From Amycolatopsis tucumanensis (lineage in GTDB: Bacteria; Actinomycetota; Actinomycetes; Mycobacteriales; Pseudonocardiaceae), in assembly GCF_021654135.1 (NCBI RefSeq), contig NZ_JAKGSD010000039.1, forward strand, positions 24,021 to 80,487: a stretch of 56,467 nucleotides of DNA. The letters are read 5' to 3'. Position numbers and translations under genes: made by a program. Numbering within the stretch: the first letter of the stretch is position 1; each line of letters opens with the position of its first letter. Below, piece after piece: positions 6,888 through 17,928 of this stretch. The notes beneath the pieces are model-generated. The model did no database searches and was not told the DNA's origin. It saw only the letters and a program-made list of their open reading frames with translations.

Positions 6888-8318
6888 ATGAACCTGACCG
6901 GGCAACTGCTCATCGGCGGCGAGTGGACGGCCGCAGCGGGCGGAGGCGTATTCGAGACCGTCGACCCGGCCACCGCGCGGCCCATCGGCACGGTCGCCGA
7001 CGCGCGACAGGCCGATGTAGACAGTGCCGTCGCCGCCGCCCGCGCCGCGTTCGAACCGTGGCGCCGCCTCAGCCCCGCCGCCCGCGCGCGCATCCTGTGG
7101 CGCGTCGGCGACCTGATCGACGAGCACGCCGACGAACTGGCCGCGCTGGAGACCCGCGACCAGGGGCAGCCGATCGGCATCGCGCGGAACGTCCCGGTCG
7201 CCGCGGCCGCCGAGCACTTCCGCTACTACGCGGGCTGGGTCACCAAGATCGAGGGCGAAACCTCGCCGGTGTCCGTCCCGGACGTCCTCCAGTACACCCG
7301 CCGCGAGCCGGTCGGCGTGTGCGCGCTCATCACGCCGTGGAACTTCCCGCTGATGATCGCGTCCTGGAAGCTCGCCCCGGCGCTCGCCTGCGGCAACACC
7401 GTCGTCGTCAAGCCCGCCGAGCAGACCCCGCTCACCACGTTGCGCCTGGCGCGGCTGATGGTCGACGCCGGTGTCCCGGCCGGCGTGCTCAACGTCCTCA
7501 CCGGCGGCCCGGAGGCCGGCCGCGCACTGGTGGACCACCCGGACGTGGACAAGGTGTCGTTCACCGGCTCCACCGACGTCGGCCGCGAGATCGTCCGCGG
7601 CAGCGCGGGCAACCTCAAGCGGGTGTCGCTGGAACTGGGCGGCAAGGCGCCCGCCGTCGTCCTGCCCGACGCCGACCTGCCCGCCGCGGTCCAGGGCTGC
7701 CTGCAGGGCGCGCTGCTCAACTCCGGCCAGGTGTGCGCCGCCTACACCCGGTTCTACGTGCACAGCTCCCTGGTGGACGAGTTCGGCGACCGGCTCGCGC
7801 GGGCCGCCGAGAAGATGGTCATCGGCCCCGGCCTGGACCCCACGACCCAGCTGGGCCCGCTCGTCTCGGCCGACCACCTGTCCGCTGTGGACACGGCCGT
7901 GCGCAAGGCCGCCGCCGAGGGCGCCCGCATCGCCACCGGCGGCGAAACCACCGGCAGCGACGGCTACTTCTACCGCCCGACCGTCCTCACCGGAGTCACC
8001 GACGACATGGCCGTCGCCCGCGACGAGATCTTCGGCCCGGTGCTCGCGGTGCTGCCGTTCGACGACACCGACGAAGTGGTGCACCGCGCCAACGACACCG
8101 AATACGGCCTCGCCGCGTCCGTGTGGACCCGCGACGTCAGCGCCGCGCACCGGCTCGCCGACGCCATCCGCGCCGGCACCGTCTTCATCAACATGCCCAA
8201 CCCCGTCGACGCGGCGGCGCCGTGGGGCGGGTTCAAGTCCAGCGGGTGGGGCCGCGAGATGGGCAGGCACGCCATCGAGCTGTACACCGAGATCAAGAGC
8301 GTCTGGACCCACCTGTGA
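6888..8318 (+). CDS. Aldehyde dehydrogenase, probably aryl-acetaldehyde type
   Basis: NAD(P)-dependent aldehyde dehydrogenase of 476 residues, oxidising an aldehyde to the acid. Catalytic Glu249 (SLELGGKAP) and Cys283 (NSGQVCAAY) are 34 residues apart, as in the family. The cofactor-site motif TPWNFP and the FTGSTDVG loop are present. In styrene pathways the equivalent enzyme (StyD) oxidises phenylacetaldehyde. Here it heads an operon with a StyA-like monooxygenase, an EthD-like protein and a flavin reductase, which makes an aromatic aldehyde a reasonable guess. The exact substrate cannot be deduced. Confidence 0.9.
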   Translation: MNLTGQLLIGGEWTAAAGGGVFETVDPATARPIGTVADARQADVDSAVAAARAAFEPWRRLSPAARARILWRVGDLIDEHADELAALETRDQGQPIGIARNVPVAAAAEHFRYYAGWVTKIEGETSPVSVPDVLQYTRREPVGVCALITPWNFPLMIASWKLAPALACGNTVVVKPAEQTPLTTLRLARLMVDAGVPAGVLNVLTGGPEAGRALVDHPDVDKVSFTGSTDVGREIVRGSAGNLKRVSLELGGKAPAVVLPDADLPAAVQGCLQGALLNSGQVCAAYTRFYVHSSLVDEFGDRLARAAEKMVIGPGLDPTTQLGPLVSADHLSAVDTAVRKAAAEGARIATGGETTGSDGYFYRPTVLTGVTDDMAVARDEIFGPVLAVLPFDDTDEVVHRANDTEYGLAASVWTRDVSAAHRLADAIRAGTVFINMPNPVDAAAPWGGFKSSGWGREMGRHAIELYTEIKSVWTHL

Positions 8319-8332
8319 GGAGAGGAGCGACC

Positions 8333-9556
8333 ATGCCGAACATCGGCATCATCGGCGCCGGGATCGCCGGCCTGCAGCTGGGACTGCTGCTGCGCAAGCA
8401 CGACGTCCCGGTGACGATCTACACCGACAAGACCGCGGCCCAGCTGGCCGGCGGGCGGCTGCTCAACAGCGTCGCCCACCACGCGCCGACGCTGAAGCGC
8501 GAGCGCGAGCTGGGCATCGACTTCTGGCCGGTGGAGGAGTACGGCTACTCCTGCCACCACCACTACGTCGGCGGTCCCGAGCCGATGTCCTGGCGCGGCG
8601 ACTTCGCCGAGTGGTCCAGCGCCGTCGACTACCGCCTCTACCTGCCCAAGCTCACCGAGGCGTTCGAGGAGCGCGGCGGGCGGCTGGAGGTCCGGACGCT
8701 GCAGGCCGAGGACATCGAGCCGATCGCCGACCGGCACGACCTGCTCGTCGTCGCCGCCGGTCGGGGCGCGTTCGCCGCGTTGTTCCCGCGCCGCCCGGAG
8801 CTGAGCCCGTATGACGGGCCGCAGCGGATCCTGTCCGTCGGCCTTTACCAGGGCATCACCTACTCGGAGCCGAAGGGCGTCACCATCAGCGCCTCGCCCG
8901 GGCACGGCGAGCTGCTGGAGATCCCGATGTACGGCAAGGACGGGTTCACCACCGCGCTGCTGTTCGAGAACGTGCCGGGCGGCGACCTGGAGATCCTCGG
9001 CCGCCAGTCCTACGACGCCGACCCGAAGGCGTACGAGCGGCTCGTGCTGGACAAGCTCGCCAAGCACCACCCGCAGACGTTCGAACGCGTCGACCCGGCG
9101 AGCTTCGCGCTGACCGGCCCGCTGGACATCCTGCAGGGCGCGCTGACGCCGACCGTGCGGCAGGACTACGCGAAGCTGCCGAACGGCAAGTTCGCGCTGG
9201 CGATCGGCGACGTGCACACCGTGGTCGACCCGGTCGTCGGGCAGGGCGCGAACTCGGCGTCGCACTCCGCGTGGGTGACCGGGCACGCGATCCTGGAGGA
9301 CTACGGGTTCGACGAGCTGTTCTGCCAGGACGTGGCCGCGCGCCGCGCCGACGTCGTGCTGGGCGCGGCGAACTGGACCAACCTGATGATCGGCCCGCCG
9401 CCGGAGCACCTGCTGCGCCTGTTCGGCGCGATGCACGCGGACAAGGCGATCGCCGACGAGTTCACCAACAACTTCGACTACCCGGACCGGCAGTGGCGCA
9501 TCCTCGCCACCGCCGAGCGCACGAACGAGTTCCTGGCCCGCCACGCGAAGGCCTGA
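8333..9556 (+). CDS. StyA-like FAD-dependent monooxygenase (second copy)
   Basis: Second StyA-family oxygenase, 407 residues. It has the GIIGAGIAGLQLGLLLRKHDV nucleotide-binding region, LLNSVAHHAPTLKRERELGIDFW, GHGELLEIPM, GPLDILQGALTP, GDVHTVVDPVVGQGAN and DEFTNNFDYPDRQW. By eye it is closer to described styrene monooxygenases than the first copy is; the two copies are clearly homologous but well diverged (roughly half identical over the aligned parts). A GAGGAGAGGAG stretch precedes the ATG, 14 bases after the aldehyde dehydrogenase. The operon also encodes a flavin reductase that can supply FADH2, so this is the more likely functional oxygenase. Substrate may be styrene-like, indole-like or something else. 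Confidence 0.92.
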   Translation: MPNIGIIGAGIAGLQLGLLLRKHDVPVTIYTDKTAAQLAGGRLLNSVAHHAPTLKRERELGIDFWPVEEYGYSCHHHYVGGPEPMSWRGDFAEWSSAVDYRLYLPKLTEAFEERGGRLEVRTLQAEDIEPIADRHDLLVVAAGRGAFAALFPRRPELSPYDGPQRILSVGLYQGITYSEPKGVTISASPGHGELLEIPMYGKDGFTTALLFENVPGGDLEILGRQSYDADPKAYERLVLDKLAKHHPQTFERVDPASFALTGPLDILQGALTPTVRQDYAKLPNGKFALAIGDVHTVVDPVVGQGANSASHSAWVTGHAILEDYGFDELFCQDVAARRADVVLGAANWTNLMIGPPPEHLLRLFGAMHADKAIADEFTNNFDYPDRQWRILATAERTNEFLARHAKA

Positions 9557-9574
9557 GGAAGGGAGTTTTTCCGC

Positions 9575-9883
9575 ATGTACCGGCTGACCGTGTTGTACCC
9601 GCCGCCGGCGGACCCGGAGCACTTCAAGCAGTACTACGTCAGCACGCACCTGCCGCTCGCGGCGCAGCTGCCCGGCCTGCGGGCCATGCGGTACAGCTTC
9701 GACGTGGCCGCGATGGGCGGGGAGAGCCCGTACTTCGCGATCTGGGAGGGCGAATTCGACTCGGCGGAGGCGATGGCCGCGGCGATGTCGTCGGAGCAGG
9801 GCCAGGCTGTGGCCGGGGACGTGCCGAACTACGCGACGGGCGGGGCGCAGATCCTGCACTACGCGCCCGTCGAAGGCTCGTGA
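9575..9883 (+). CDS. EthD-family small protein
   Basis: A 102-residue alpha/beta ferredoxin-like protein: MYRLTVLYPPPADPEHFKQYYVSTHLPLAAQLPGL matches the EthD pattern in which a conserved YY..HLPL region precedes the barrel. EthD proteins form dimeric barrels, and some accompany oxygenases, possibly to handle reactive products. It lies 18 bases after the second StyA-like gene and overlaps the reductase gene by four bases (GTGA), so it belongs to the same operon. Its placement between oxygenase and reductase is unusual for known styrene clusters. A role as an epoxide- or product-handling partner is inference. Confidence 0.82.
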   Translation: MYRLTVLYPPPADPEHFKQYYVSTHLPLAAQLPGLRAMRYSFDVAAMGGESPYFAIWEGEFDSAEAMAAAMSSEQGQAVAGDVPNYATGGAQILHYAPVEGS

Positions 9884-10380
9884 CCGTGGGCGTGGCGACC
9901 GACCCGCGCCGGTTCCGCACGGCGATGGGCCGGTTCGCCACCGGGGTCACGGTGATCACGACGCGGACCGCCGAGGGGCACGTGCACGGCATGACCGCGA
10001 ACGGGTTCCTGTCGGTGTCGCTGGACCCGCCGCTGATCCTGGTGTCGCTCGGCGCCTGCACCATGGCGCGGCACCTCGAGGCGGGCGACCGGTACGCGGT
10101 GACCGTGCTGTCCGCGGAGCAGGAGGAGGTGTCCCGCCACTTCGGCGGGCGCCCGTCCCTGTCGGTGGAGTTCACGTCGGAGGGCGGGTACGACTTCGTC
10201 CCCGGCGGCCTGGCGTTCATCGGCTGCCGGATCGTGGACCGCCACCCCGCCGGGGACCACACGCTGTTCCTCGGGGAGGTCGAGCACCTGGCCTACCGGG
10301 ACGGCGCACCGCTGCTCTTCTACACCGGCTCGTACCGGACACTGCACGCCGGCCTGACGGAGGACGTGTTCTTCTACTGA
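9880..10380 (+). CDS. StyB-like flavin reductase
   Basis: A 166-residue flavin reductase-like FMN/FAD-binding protein. It shows the typical FRTAMGRFATGVTVITT start, the GMTANGFLSVSLDPPLILVSL flavin-binding region and the final GDHTLFLGEVEHL...PLLFYTGSYRTL block with the conserved His. It would use NAD(P)H to make the reduced flavin consumed by the StyA-like oxygenases. The GTG start overlaps the EthD stop as GTGA. A strong inverted repeat follows the stop. One reductase may serve both oxygenases in the cluster. Confidence 0.9.
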   Translation: MTVGVATDPRRFRTAMGRFATGVTVITTRTAEGHVHGMTANGFLSVSLDPPLILVSLGACTMARHLEAGDRYAVTVLSAEQEEVSRHFGGRPSLSVEFTSEGGYDFVPGGLAFIGCRIVDRHPAGDHTLFLGEVEHLAYRDGAPLLFYTGSYRTLHAGLTEDVFFY

Positions 10381-10385
10381 GCGAG

Positions 10386-10419
10386 ACCGCCGGCTGGGCT
10401 TGACGTTTCAGCCGGCGGT
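10386..10419. terminator. Bidirectional terminator hairpin
   Basis: ACCGCCGGCTG and CAGCCGGCGGT form a perfect 11-bp stem with a 12-nt loop between the convergent reductase and helicase genes. The right arm overlaps the helicase stop codon region. No U-tract, as is common for actinomycete terminators. Confidence 0.75.
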
Positions 10420-12408
10420 TCCGGCGGTGGGTTCGCAGACGCTACCCCACCACACGAAATCCCGTGCCCGCGTGGCGGCCACAAGACGCTGCCTGTTCCG
10501 CAACTCGGTGGATTCCTCTCGCGCAGCGCTGCTCGGCCTGTCCCCGCCGTCGAACTGCACCACCAGGACTGCGCGGAACTCGAGTCCTTTCGCGCGGTGC
10601 ACGGTGCCGATCTTCAGCCGGTCGTCGGGCGCGCCGGTGTAGTCCTCGAGGGGCAGGGTCGCGATTCCGGCCTCGTGCAGGAGTTTCCGGCACCGAACAA
10701 GGTCCCGGTGGTGGAACACGATCAGGGCGGTCTGCCCGAGCGGCGCCGGCATGGTCGCGATCTGATCCAGTAGCGCGGCGGGAAGCTCGGCGGCGGGGCC
10801 GGACCAGGACCGGCACTCACCTCCGCCGTTGATCGCCTCGACCTGGCCGAGAACGACTCCCGGCCCGCCGTCGAGATCGTCGACCTCGTTGGTCGCGTCC
10901 AGACCCCGCGCGAAGTCGAGCACGCCCCTGCGGTTGCGGTAGTTGACCCGGAGGACCTCACCTCGTCCTTGAACCGGGATGCCGGCGTCGGAGAGCCGCC
11001 AGCCGCCCGGGTAGACCTGCTGTTGCCCGTCGCCGACGAGCAACAAGCGGTTCGGTCCATCACCGGCCAGACGTCGCAACAGCCGGAGCCCGGTCAGGGT
11101 GATGTCCTGCACCTCGTCGACGGCGATCGCGGCGTAGCCCTGGGCCAGGGGCTCCCGGCGGAGTTCGACGTCCCCGAGCTGGATCATGTCGTTGTAGTCG
11201 TGCAGGTCGCGCTCGGCGAGCTTGGCCTGGTAGGTCTCGTAGAGCTCCCAGACGAGCTCCTTGTGGCGCGCGTCCAGCCGCAGTTTCCGGCCTCGCCGGG
11301 GAGCGTGGAGGTATTCCTCGAACGTGGTCAGCCCTCGGCCTTTGATGACGCGATCGACCTCCGCCCGCCAGTAGTCGATCGACGGTTCGAGCTCCCGCAG
11401 GCTCGCGCGGTGCACGGTCCAGGCACGGGCGAAGGCCGTGTTGATGCCGCGGGTGCTGACCCGGACCGCACGTCCACGGGACTGGAGGAAGCGTCGAAGC
11501 CAGGCGTGCAGATGCAGGAACTCGACGCGTTCGGCGACTTCGGGCGCGAGCCGCCGGAAGGACGCCGCGTGCACGGTGGGAAGGTTCCGGACGAACGTGG
11601 TGAACAGGAGCGGCCCGGTGCTGTTCCGCGCGAGGCGGCGCAACCTGTGCAGCACCACCACCGTCTTCCCGGTTCCGGCCGGACCGCTGATTCTGGCCGG
11701 CCCGTTGTAGTCGCGAGCCACGATCGCGTGCTGGTGCGGGTGCAGGAACGTCAGCCAGCTGTCGAAGGGGCGTGCTTGCGCCGCTTCGACCTCGTTCTCC
11801 GCGAGGCTCGCCGCATCGAGCAGACCGGCGGTCTCGGGCCGCGCCTCGGGCGGCTCCACCGCCAGGCGTGCGTAACCGGAGAGGAGATCCCCCGCCTGCC
11901 GTGCGACGACGTCCACCTGACGCCGGGTGAGGTGGGCGTCTTCGCGGCGGAACAACCGCGCGAGGTCGGTCTCCGGCAGCGACCAGTGCGGCCCGGCCGC
12001 CCGGGCCGTTCGCCCCGCGCCCGTCCCAGGGCCGACGATGACGCGATGAATCGCGCTGACCGGCACGACTCGTCCACGTTGGTCTGTAATGCCCGCGCAG
12101 CGTTCTTCGGCGTAGCGGAACACCGTCCGCGCGGTCTGCTCGCGCACGCGCTCTTCAGTGATGATCAGGGCAAAGATGCCGTTGGCGTTGACGAGGAACG
12201 CGTCGGGCCTGTTCCCGGCACGTTCGTGCAGGTCTTCGCGGACGAAGAGGTGCGCGTTTCCCACCGTGCGGGCCAGTAGCGCGCCGAGGACCCTGCGTGG
12301 CAGGGAATCGAGCCGGGGGAAGCTCGACTCCAGCAACCGGACCGATTCCTGATACACGCGGCGTTCGGCGTGCTTGCTCAGGTTCACGCGATCTCCCGAA
12401 GTCGCCAC
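10408..12408 (-). CDS. UvrD/Rep-like superfamily 1 helicase with divergent N-terminal domain
   Basis: A 666-residue ATP-dependent DNA helicase. Walker A GPAGTGKTVV has Lys248; Walker B is AIAVDEVQDI; LLLVGDGQQQVYPGG is motif III; VNYRNRRGVLDFA and GTVHRAKGLEF are later SF1 motifs; VAATRARD closes the core. The first 200 residues contain RPDAFLVNANGIFALIITEERV, which resembles the core of a nuclease-related (NERD) domain, but the catalytic Lys of the usual ExK is not evident. It stands alone between a catabolic cluster and a hydrolase gene. The start is a GTG with a weak ribosome site; another GTG lies seven codons in. Role in repair or defence is open. Confidence 0.85.
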   Translation of the reverse strand: MATSGDRVNLSKHAERRVYQESVRLLESSFPRLDSLPRRVLGALLARTVGNAHLFVREDLHERAGNRPDAFLVNANGIFALIITEERVREQTARTVFRYAEERCAGITDQRGRVVPVSAIHRVIVGPGTGAGRTARAAGPHWSLPETDLARLFRREDAHLTRRQVDVVARQAGDLLSGYARLAVEPPEARPETAGLLDAASLAENEVEAAQARPFDSWLTFLHPHQHAIVARDYNGPARISGPAGTGKTVVVLHRLRRLARNSTGPLLFTTFVRNLPTVHAASFRRLAPEVAERVEFLHLHAWLRRFLQSRGRAVRVSTRGINTAFARAWTVHRASLRELEPSIDYWRAEVDRVIKGRGLTTFEEYLHAPRRGRKLRLDARHKELVWELYETYQAKLAERDLHDYNDMIQLGDVELRREPLAQGYAAIAVDEVQDITLTGLRLLRRLAGDGPNRLLLVGDGQQQVYPGGWRLSDAGIPVQGRGEVLRVNYRNRRGVLDFARGLDATNEVDDLDGGPGVVLGQVEAINGGGECRSWSGPAAELPAALLDQIATMPAPLGQTALIVFHHRDLVRCRKLLHEAGIATLPLEDYTGAPDDRLKIGTVHRAKGLEFRAVLVVQFDGGDRPSSAAREESTELRNRQRLVAATRARDFVWWGSVCEPTAGTAG

Positions 12409-12561
12409 TTACCGCATGCACGCTATTACGCTGCGCGCTGGTCAGCGCTCGGATCTCGAGGCTTCACTCGGATGGCGCAGGAGAATGTCCGGGTTGAGCG
12501 CGGACGTTCCGGGCCGGCGAAATCGGCCGCTTGCCGGCTGGGCGCGGCCCACCGCGGGGAC

Positions 12562-12591
12562 GAGGGGCGCGCCGACGGGGACGCGCCCCTC
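12562..12591 (-). terminator. Terminator hairpin of the MBL-fold gene
   Basis: GAGGGGCGCG and CGCGCCCCTC make a perfect 10-bp stem with a 10-nt loop, 28 bases past the stop of the minus-strand hydrolase gene. The remaining 150 bases up to the helicase start hold no convincing gene. Confidence 0.7.
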
Positions 12592-12619
12592 ATCTACCCG
12601 ATGAAGAGCGGTCGGGCGA

Positions 12620-13297
12620 TCACCAACCGCGCTCGCGCCACTCCGCCAGCTTCGGCCGCTCCGCGCCGAGCGTCGAGTCGTCCCCGTGGCCCGGGTAGAA
12701 CCACGTCTCGTCCGGCAGCCGGCCGAACACCCGCGTCTCCACGTCGCCCAGCAGGGACTGGAAGTCCTCCGGCGAGTTCGTCTTCCCGACGCCGCCGGGG
12801 AACAGCGAATCGCCCGTGAAGAGGTGCGTGCTGCCGTCCGTGTCGCGGTACAACAACGCGATCGAGCCCGGAGTGTGCCCCCTCAGGTGAATCACCTCGA
12901 GCGTGCAGTCACCCACCGTGAGGGTGTCGCCGTCCTCGACCAGGAAGTCCGGGGGGACCGGCAGCACCGAAGCGTCCAACGGGTGAGCCGCCGTGTTCGC
13001 TCCGTACGCGCCCGCCACCGCGCCCAGCGCCTGCCAGTGGTCGGCGTGCTGGTGGGTGGTCACGATCGTGCGCAGCGCGGGACGGTCGGGCCCGTGACCG
13101 ATGAGGTCCGAGATCCGCTCCGGGTCCGCCGCGGCGTCGATCAGCAGCGCCTCGTTCTGCCTGCGGCAAACCAGCAGGTAGGCGTTGTTGTCCATGGGGC
13201 CGACCGACAGCTTGGTGATGGCCAGCCGGTCCAGCACGCGCCGGGCCGCGTCCCCGCCCGGCTCCACGTGGCCGGTGTAGTCCTCTACGACGTTCAC
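12620..13297 (-). CDS. MBL-fold (glyoxalase II-like) metallo-hydrolase
   Basis: A 225-residue metallo-beta-lactamase-fold hydrolase. The metal-binding signature is TTHQHADHWQAL, followed by LRGHTPGSIALLY (third His), FTGDSLF (bridging Asp) and FYPGHGDD (final His). This arrangement matches hydroxyacylglutathione hydrolase-like enzymes, which cleave thioesters. The gene lies near uvrA, a common actinobacterial neighbourhood for this family, but a repair role is not shown. The GTG start lies seven bases after a TACGGT -10 hexamer and lacks a ribosome site, suggesting leaderless translation. Confidence 0.87.
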   Translation of the reverse strand: MNVVEDYTGHVEPGGDAARRVLDRLAITKLSVGPMDNNAYLLVCRRQNEALLIDAAADPERISDLIGHGPDRPALRTIVTTHQHADHWQALGAVAGAYGANTAAHPLDASVLPVPPDFLVEDGDTLTVGDCTLEVIHLRGHTPGSIALLYRDTDGSTHLFTGDSLFPGGVGKTNSPEDFQSLLGDVETRVFGRLPDETWFYPGHGDDSTLGAERPKLAEWRERGW

Positions 13298-13304
13298 GCC
13301 GCCA

Positions 13305-13310
13305 ACCGTA
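13305..13310 (-). promoter_or_regulatory. -10 hexamer TACGGT for leaderless MBL-fold gene
   Basis: On the minus strand TACGGT fits the actinobacterial TANNNT -10 pattern and lies exactly seven bases from the GTG, placing the expected transcript start at the start codon. No clear -35 was found. Confidence 0.5.
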
Positions 13311-13411
13311 GTCGCCGCGCCACATCGCGTTCCACCCGTTCAGGTTGGTCTCGGATCGGTAACGTAGGCTCCGAGCGTCCCCGAACCCGATCTTGCGAGA
13401 CGCCCCGAGAC

Positions 13412-14671
13412 GTGCCGAGCTTCCTCCCCGAGAACCCCCGCGCCAGCACCCGCCGCATCAGCTGGGACGCCGTCCGCGTCCTGGCGGTCCTGGCCGTGAT
13501 GCTGGGTCACATCACCCACCAGGGCCCGCTGGCCCACACCGAGCTGAACGACTACCCGGTCAAGGTCACCGCCCAGTTCGGCGCCGCGATCCTGATGGTC
13601 GTCTCCGCGTTCTTCGTGTGCCAGACCGTCCGGCGCGGCGACAGCGGGCGGTGGATGTGGAAGAAGGCCGCCCGGCTCGTCCCGCCGTACCTGGTCGCGG
13701 TGCTGCTGACCTACTTCGTGATGCGCTGGGCGGACGCCTCGTTCAACGGCCAGGAGTTCGGCAGCCACTGGTGGGACAAGCTGTTCGGCCCCACCACCGA
13801 CGGCGTGGCCTGGGCGAGCTCCTGGTACGTGCCCGTCGGCTGGGACCTCCTCGTCAACCTGACCATGATCCAGGGCTGGCACCAGGGGTTCATCTGGCTC
13901 GACGGCTCCTACTGGACGCTGCCCGTCCAGCTGATGGTCTTCGCCGGCGCCGCGCTGCTGTGGTCGCGCACCCCCTGGTTCCGGTCGCCGCACGCGGCGC
14001 GGCACGCGAAGCTGCTCGCCTGGGCGATGGTCGTCGTCCCGCTCGTCCTGCGGTTCTGGGTGTTCGGCGTCACGAACACCTCACCGTGGGCGTTCGCCGT
14101 CGTCTTCGGGTTCGGGCTGCACCGGCTGCACGCGTTCGCCGCCGGCGTCGCGGTGTGGCTCTGGTCGCGCGACCGGTTGTCCACGCCGCACCTGGCGCTG
14201 CTGCTCGCCGCCGTCGTGGCCGCGCAGGACCTGCACCTCTACCCGTTCCACGTGGCGTTGCCCACGGACCCGTCGCGGCTGCCCTCCATCATCGGATTCG
14301 CGCTGGTGCTCGTCCTGGTGTGCGCCGCGGCGAAGGGCCCGGACTGGACGTTCCTGCGCCCGCTGGCGCCGGTCATCGGCTGGTTCGCCGGAATTTCCTA
14401 CGGCGTGTACCTGTTGCACCAGGAGCTGGGCTACATCCTGGCCAAGGCGCTGCAACTCGCGGGACTGCCGGGCTGGGCGCGGCTGCCGCTCGTGCTGGGG
14501 GCGGCGATCGGCGCCGGATGGCTGCTCACGAAGTTCGTCGAACGGCCGGCCCACCGCTGGCTGACCACGCCGCGCGGCGCCACCGCGCCGCCGCCCCGGA
14601 GGGCTCCGGACGACCTCGTCCGCGAGGAGCCGACCGGTCCGGCTCCGGTTTCTGTCGGTGGGTCGTCCTAG
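13412..14671 (+). CDS. Acyltransferase 3 family membrane protein
   Basis: A 419-residue integral membrane O-acyltransferase with about ten hydrophobic segments. The family signature WDAVRVLAVLAVMLGH near the N-terminus carries the conserved His, and SYGVYLLHQELGYIL near the end is the typical last conserved block. These proteins move acyl groups onto sugars of the cell surface or onto secreted natural products. The C-terminal 30 residues are Pro/Arg/Thr-rich and cytoplasmic. Start chosen as GTG (VPSFLPENPRASTRRISWDA); the frame is open further upstream but that part is antisense to the hydrolase gene. The acceptor is unknown. Confidence 0.87.
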   Translation: MPSFLPENPRASTRRISWDAVRVLAVLAVMLGHITHQGPLAHTELNDYPVKVTAQFGAAILMVVSAFFVCQTVRRGDSGRWMWKKAARLVPPYLVAVLLTYFVMRWADASFNGQEFGSHWWDKLFGPTTDGVAWASSWYVPVGWDLLVNLTMIQGWHQGFIWLDGSYWTLPVQLMVFAGAALLWSRTPWFRSPHAARHAKLLAWAMVVVPLVLRFWVFGVTNTSPWAFAVVFGFGLHRLHAFAAGVAVWLWSRDRLSTPHLALLLAAVVAAQDLHLYPFHVALPTDPSRLPSIIGFALVLVLVCAAAKGPDWTFLRPLAPVIGWFAGISYGVYLLHQELGYILAKALQLAGLPGWARLPLVLGAAIGAGWLLTKFVERPAHRWLTTPRGATAPPPRRAPDDLVREEPTGPAPVSVGGSS

Positions 14672-14725
14672 CATGGATGCGGCTGGCTGATCCGGCCGTC
14701 ACATTCCAGGGAAGGGACCTCATCC

Positions 14726-17581
<2,856 letters not shown>

Positions 17582-17587
17582 TTCGGG

Positions 17588-17619
17588 CGCGCCGCGCGGC
17601 CGGCCAGCCGCGCGGCGCG
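17588..17619 (+). terminator. uvrA terminator hairpin
   Basis: CGCGCCGCGCGGC and GCCGCGCGGCGCG form a perfect 13-bp stem with a 6-nt loop, six bases after the uvrA stop. No U-tract beyond TT. Confidence 0.8.
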
Positions 17620-17928
17620 TTCCCGGCCGCGTCCGGACAGTGCGGTGCCGGGCGCACCGGCGCCGCGCCCGGCTGGTGACCGTCGTGGGCGGCGATCCGC
17701 TCCTGGCTCGCCGGACACCGCCGTACGCCAGGCGGTGCGGGCCGGTTCGGAGCTGCCGAAAAGCCCGGCGGCGCGGTCCGGCACGGTGTCGCGCCTCGCG
17801 CATCCGCCTGCCGGCGCTCCCGGCACGCGGCCAAGCGTGCCGGGCCGGTGAACCGCGGAGCACGCCCTCTCGTGTCAATGGGATGACCCGGTCGCCGTGC
17901 ACCGGGCTCGCACCGCGGGAGGTGCCCG
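17620..17928. other. Intergenic stretch after uvrA with a second hairpin
   Basis: No convincing gene is seen here; open frames lack recognisable domains or ribosome sites. A perfect 10-bp inverted repeat, CCCGGCACGC and GCGTGCCGGG, lies at 17819-17828 and 17835-17844 and may be another terminator. A GGGAGG ribosome site for the next gene is at 17917-17922. Confidence 0.6.

Noticed and set aside
10969..12279. Long plus-strand frame opposite the helicase
   Set aside because: Shadow frame; helicase motifs on the minus strand are complete.
12686..13411. N-terminal extension of the acyltransferase frame
   Set aside because: The extension is antisense to the MBL-fold hydrolase gene and lacks membrane or family features; the GTG at 13412 fits the conserved start.
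17645..17851. Small open frame of 68 codons after uvrA
   Set aside because: No ribosome site, low-complexity Pro/Arg/Ala composition, and it overlaps hairpins; better seen as intergenic.
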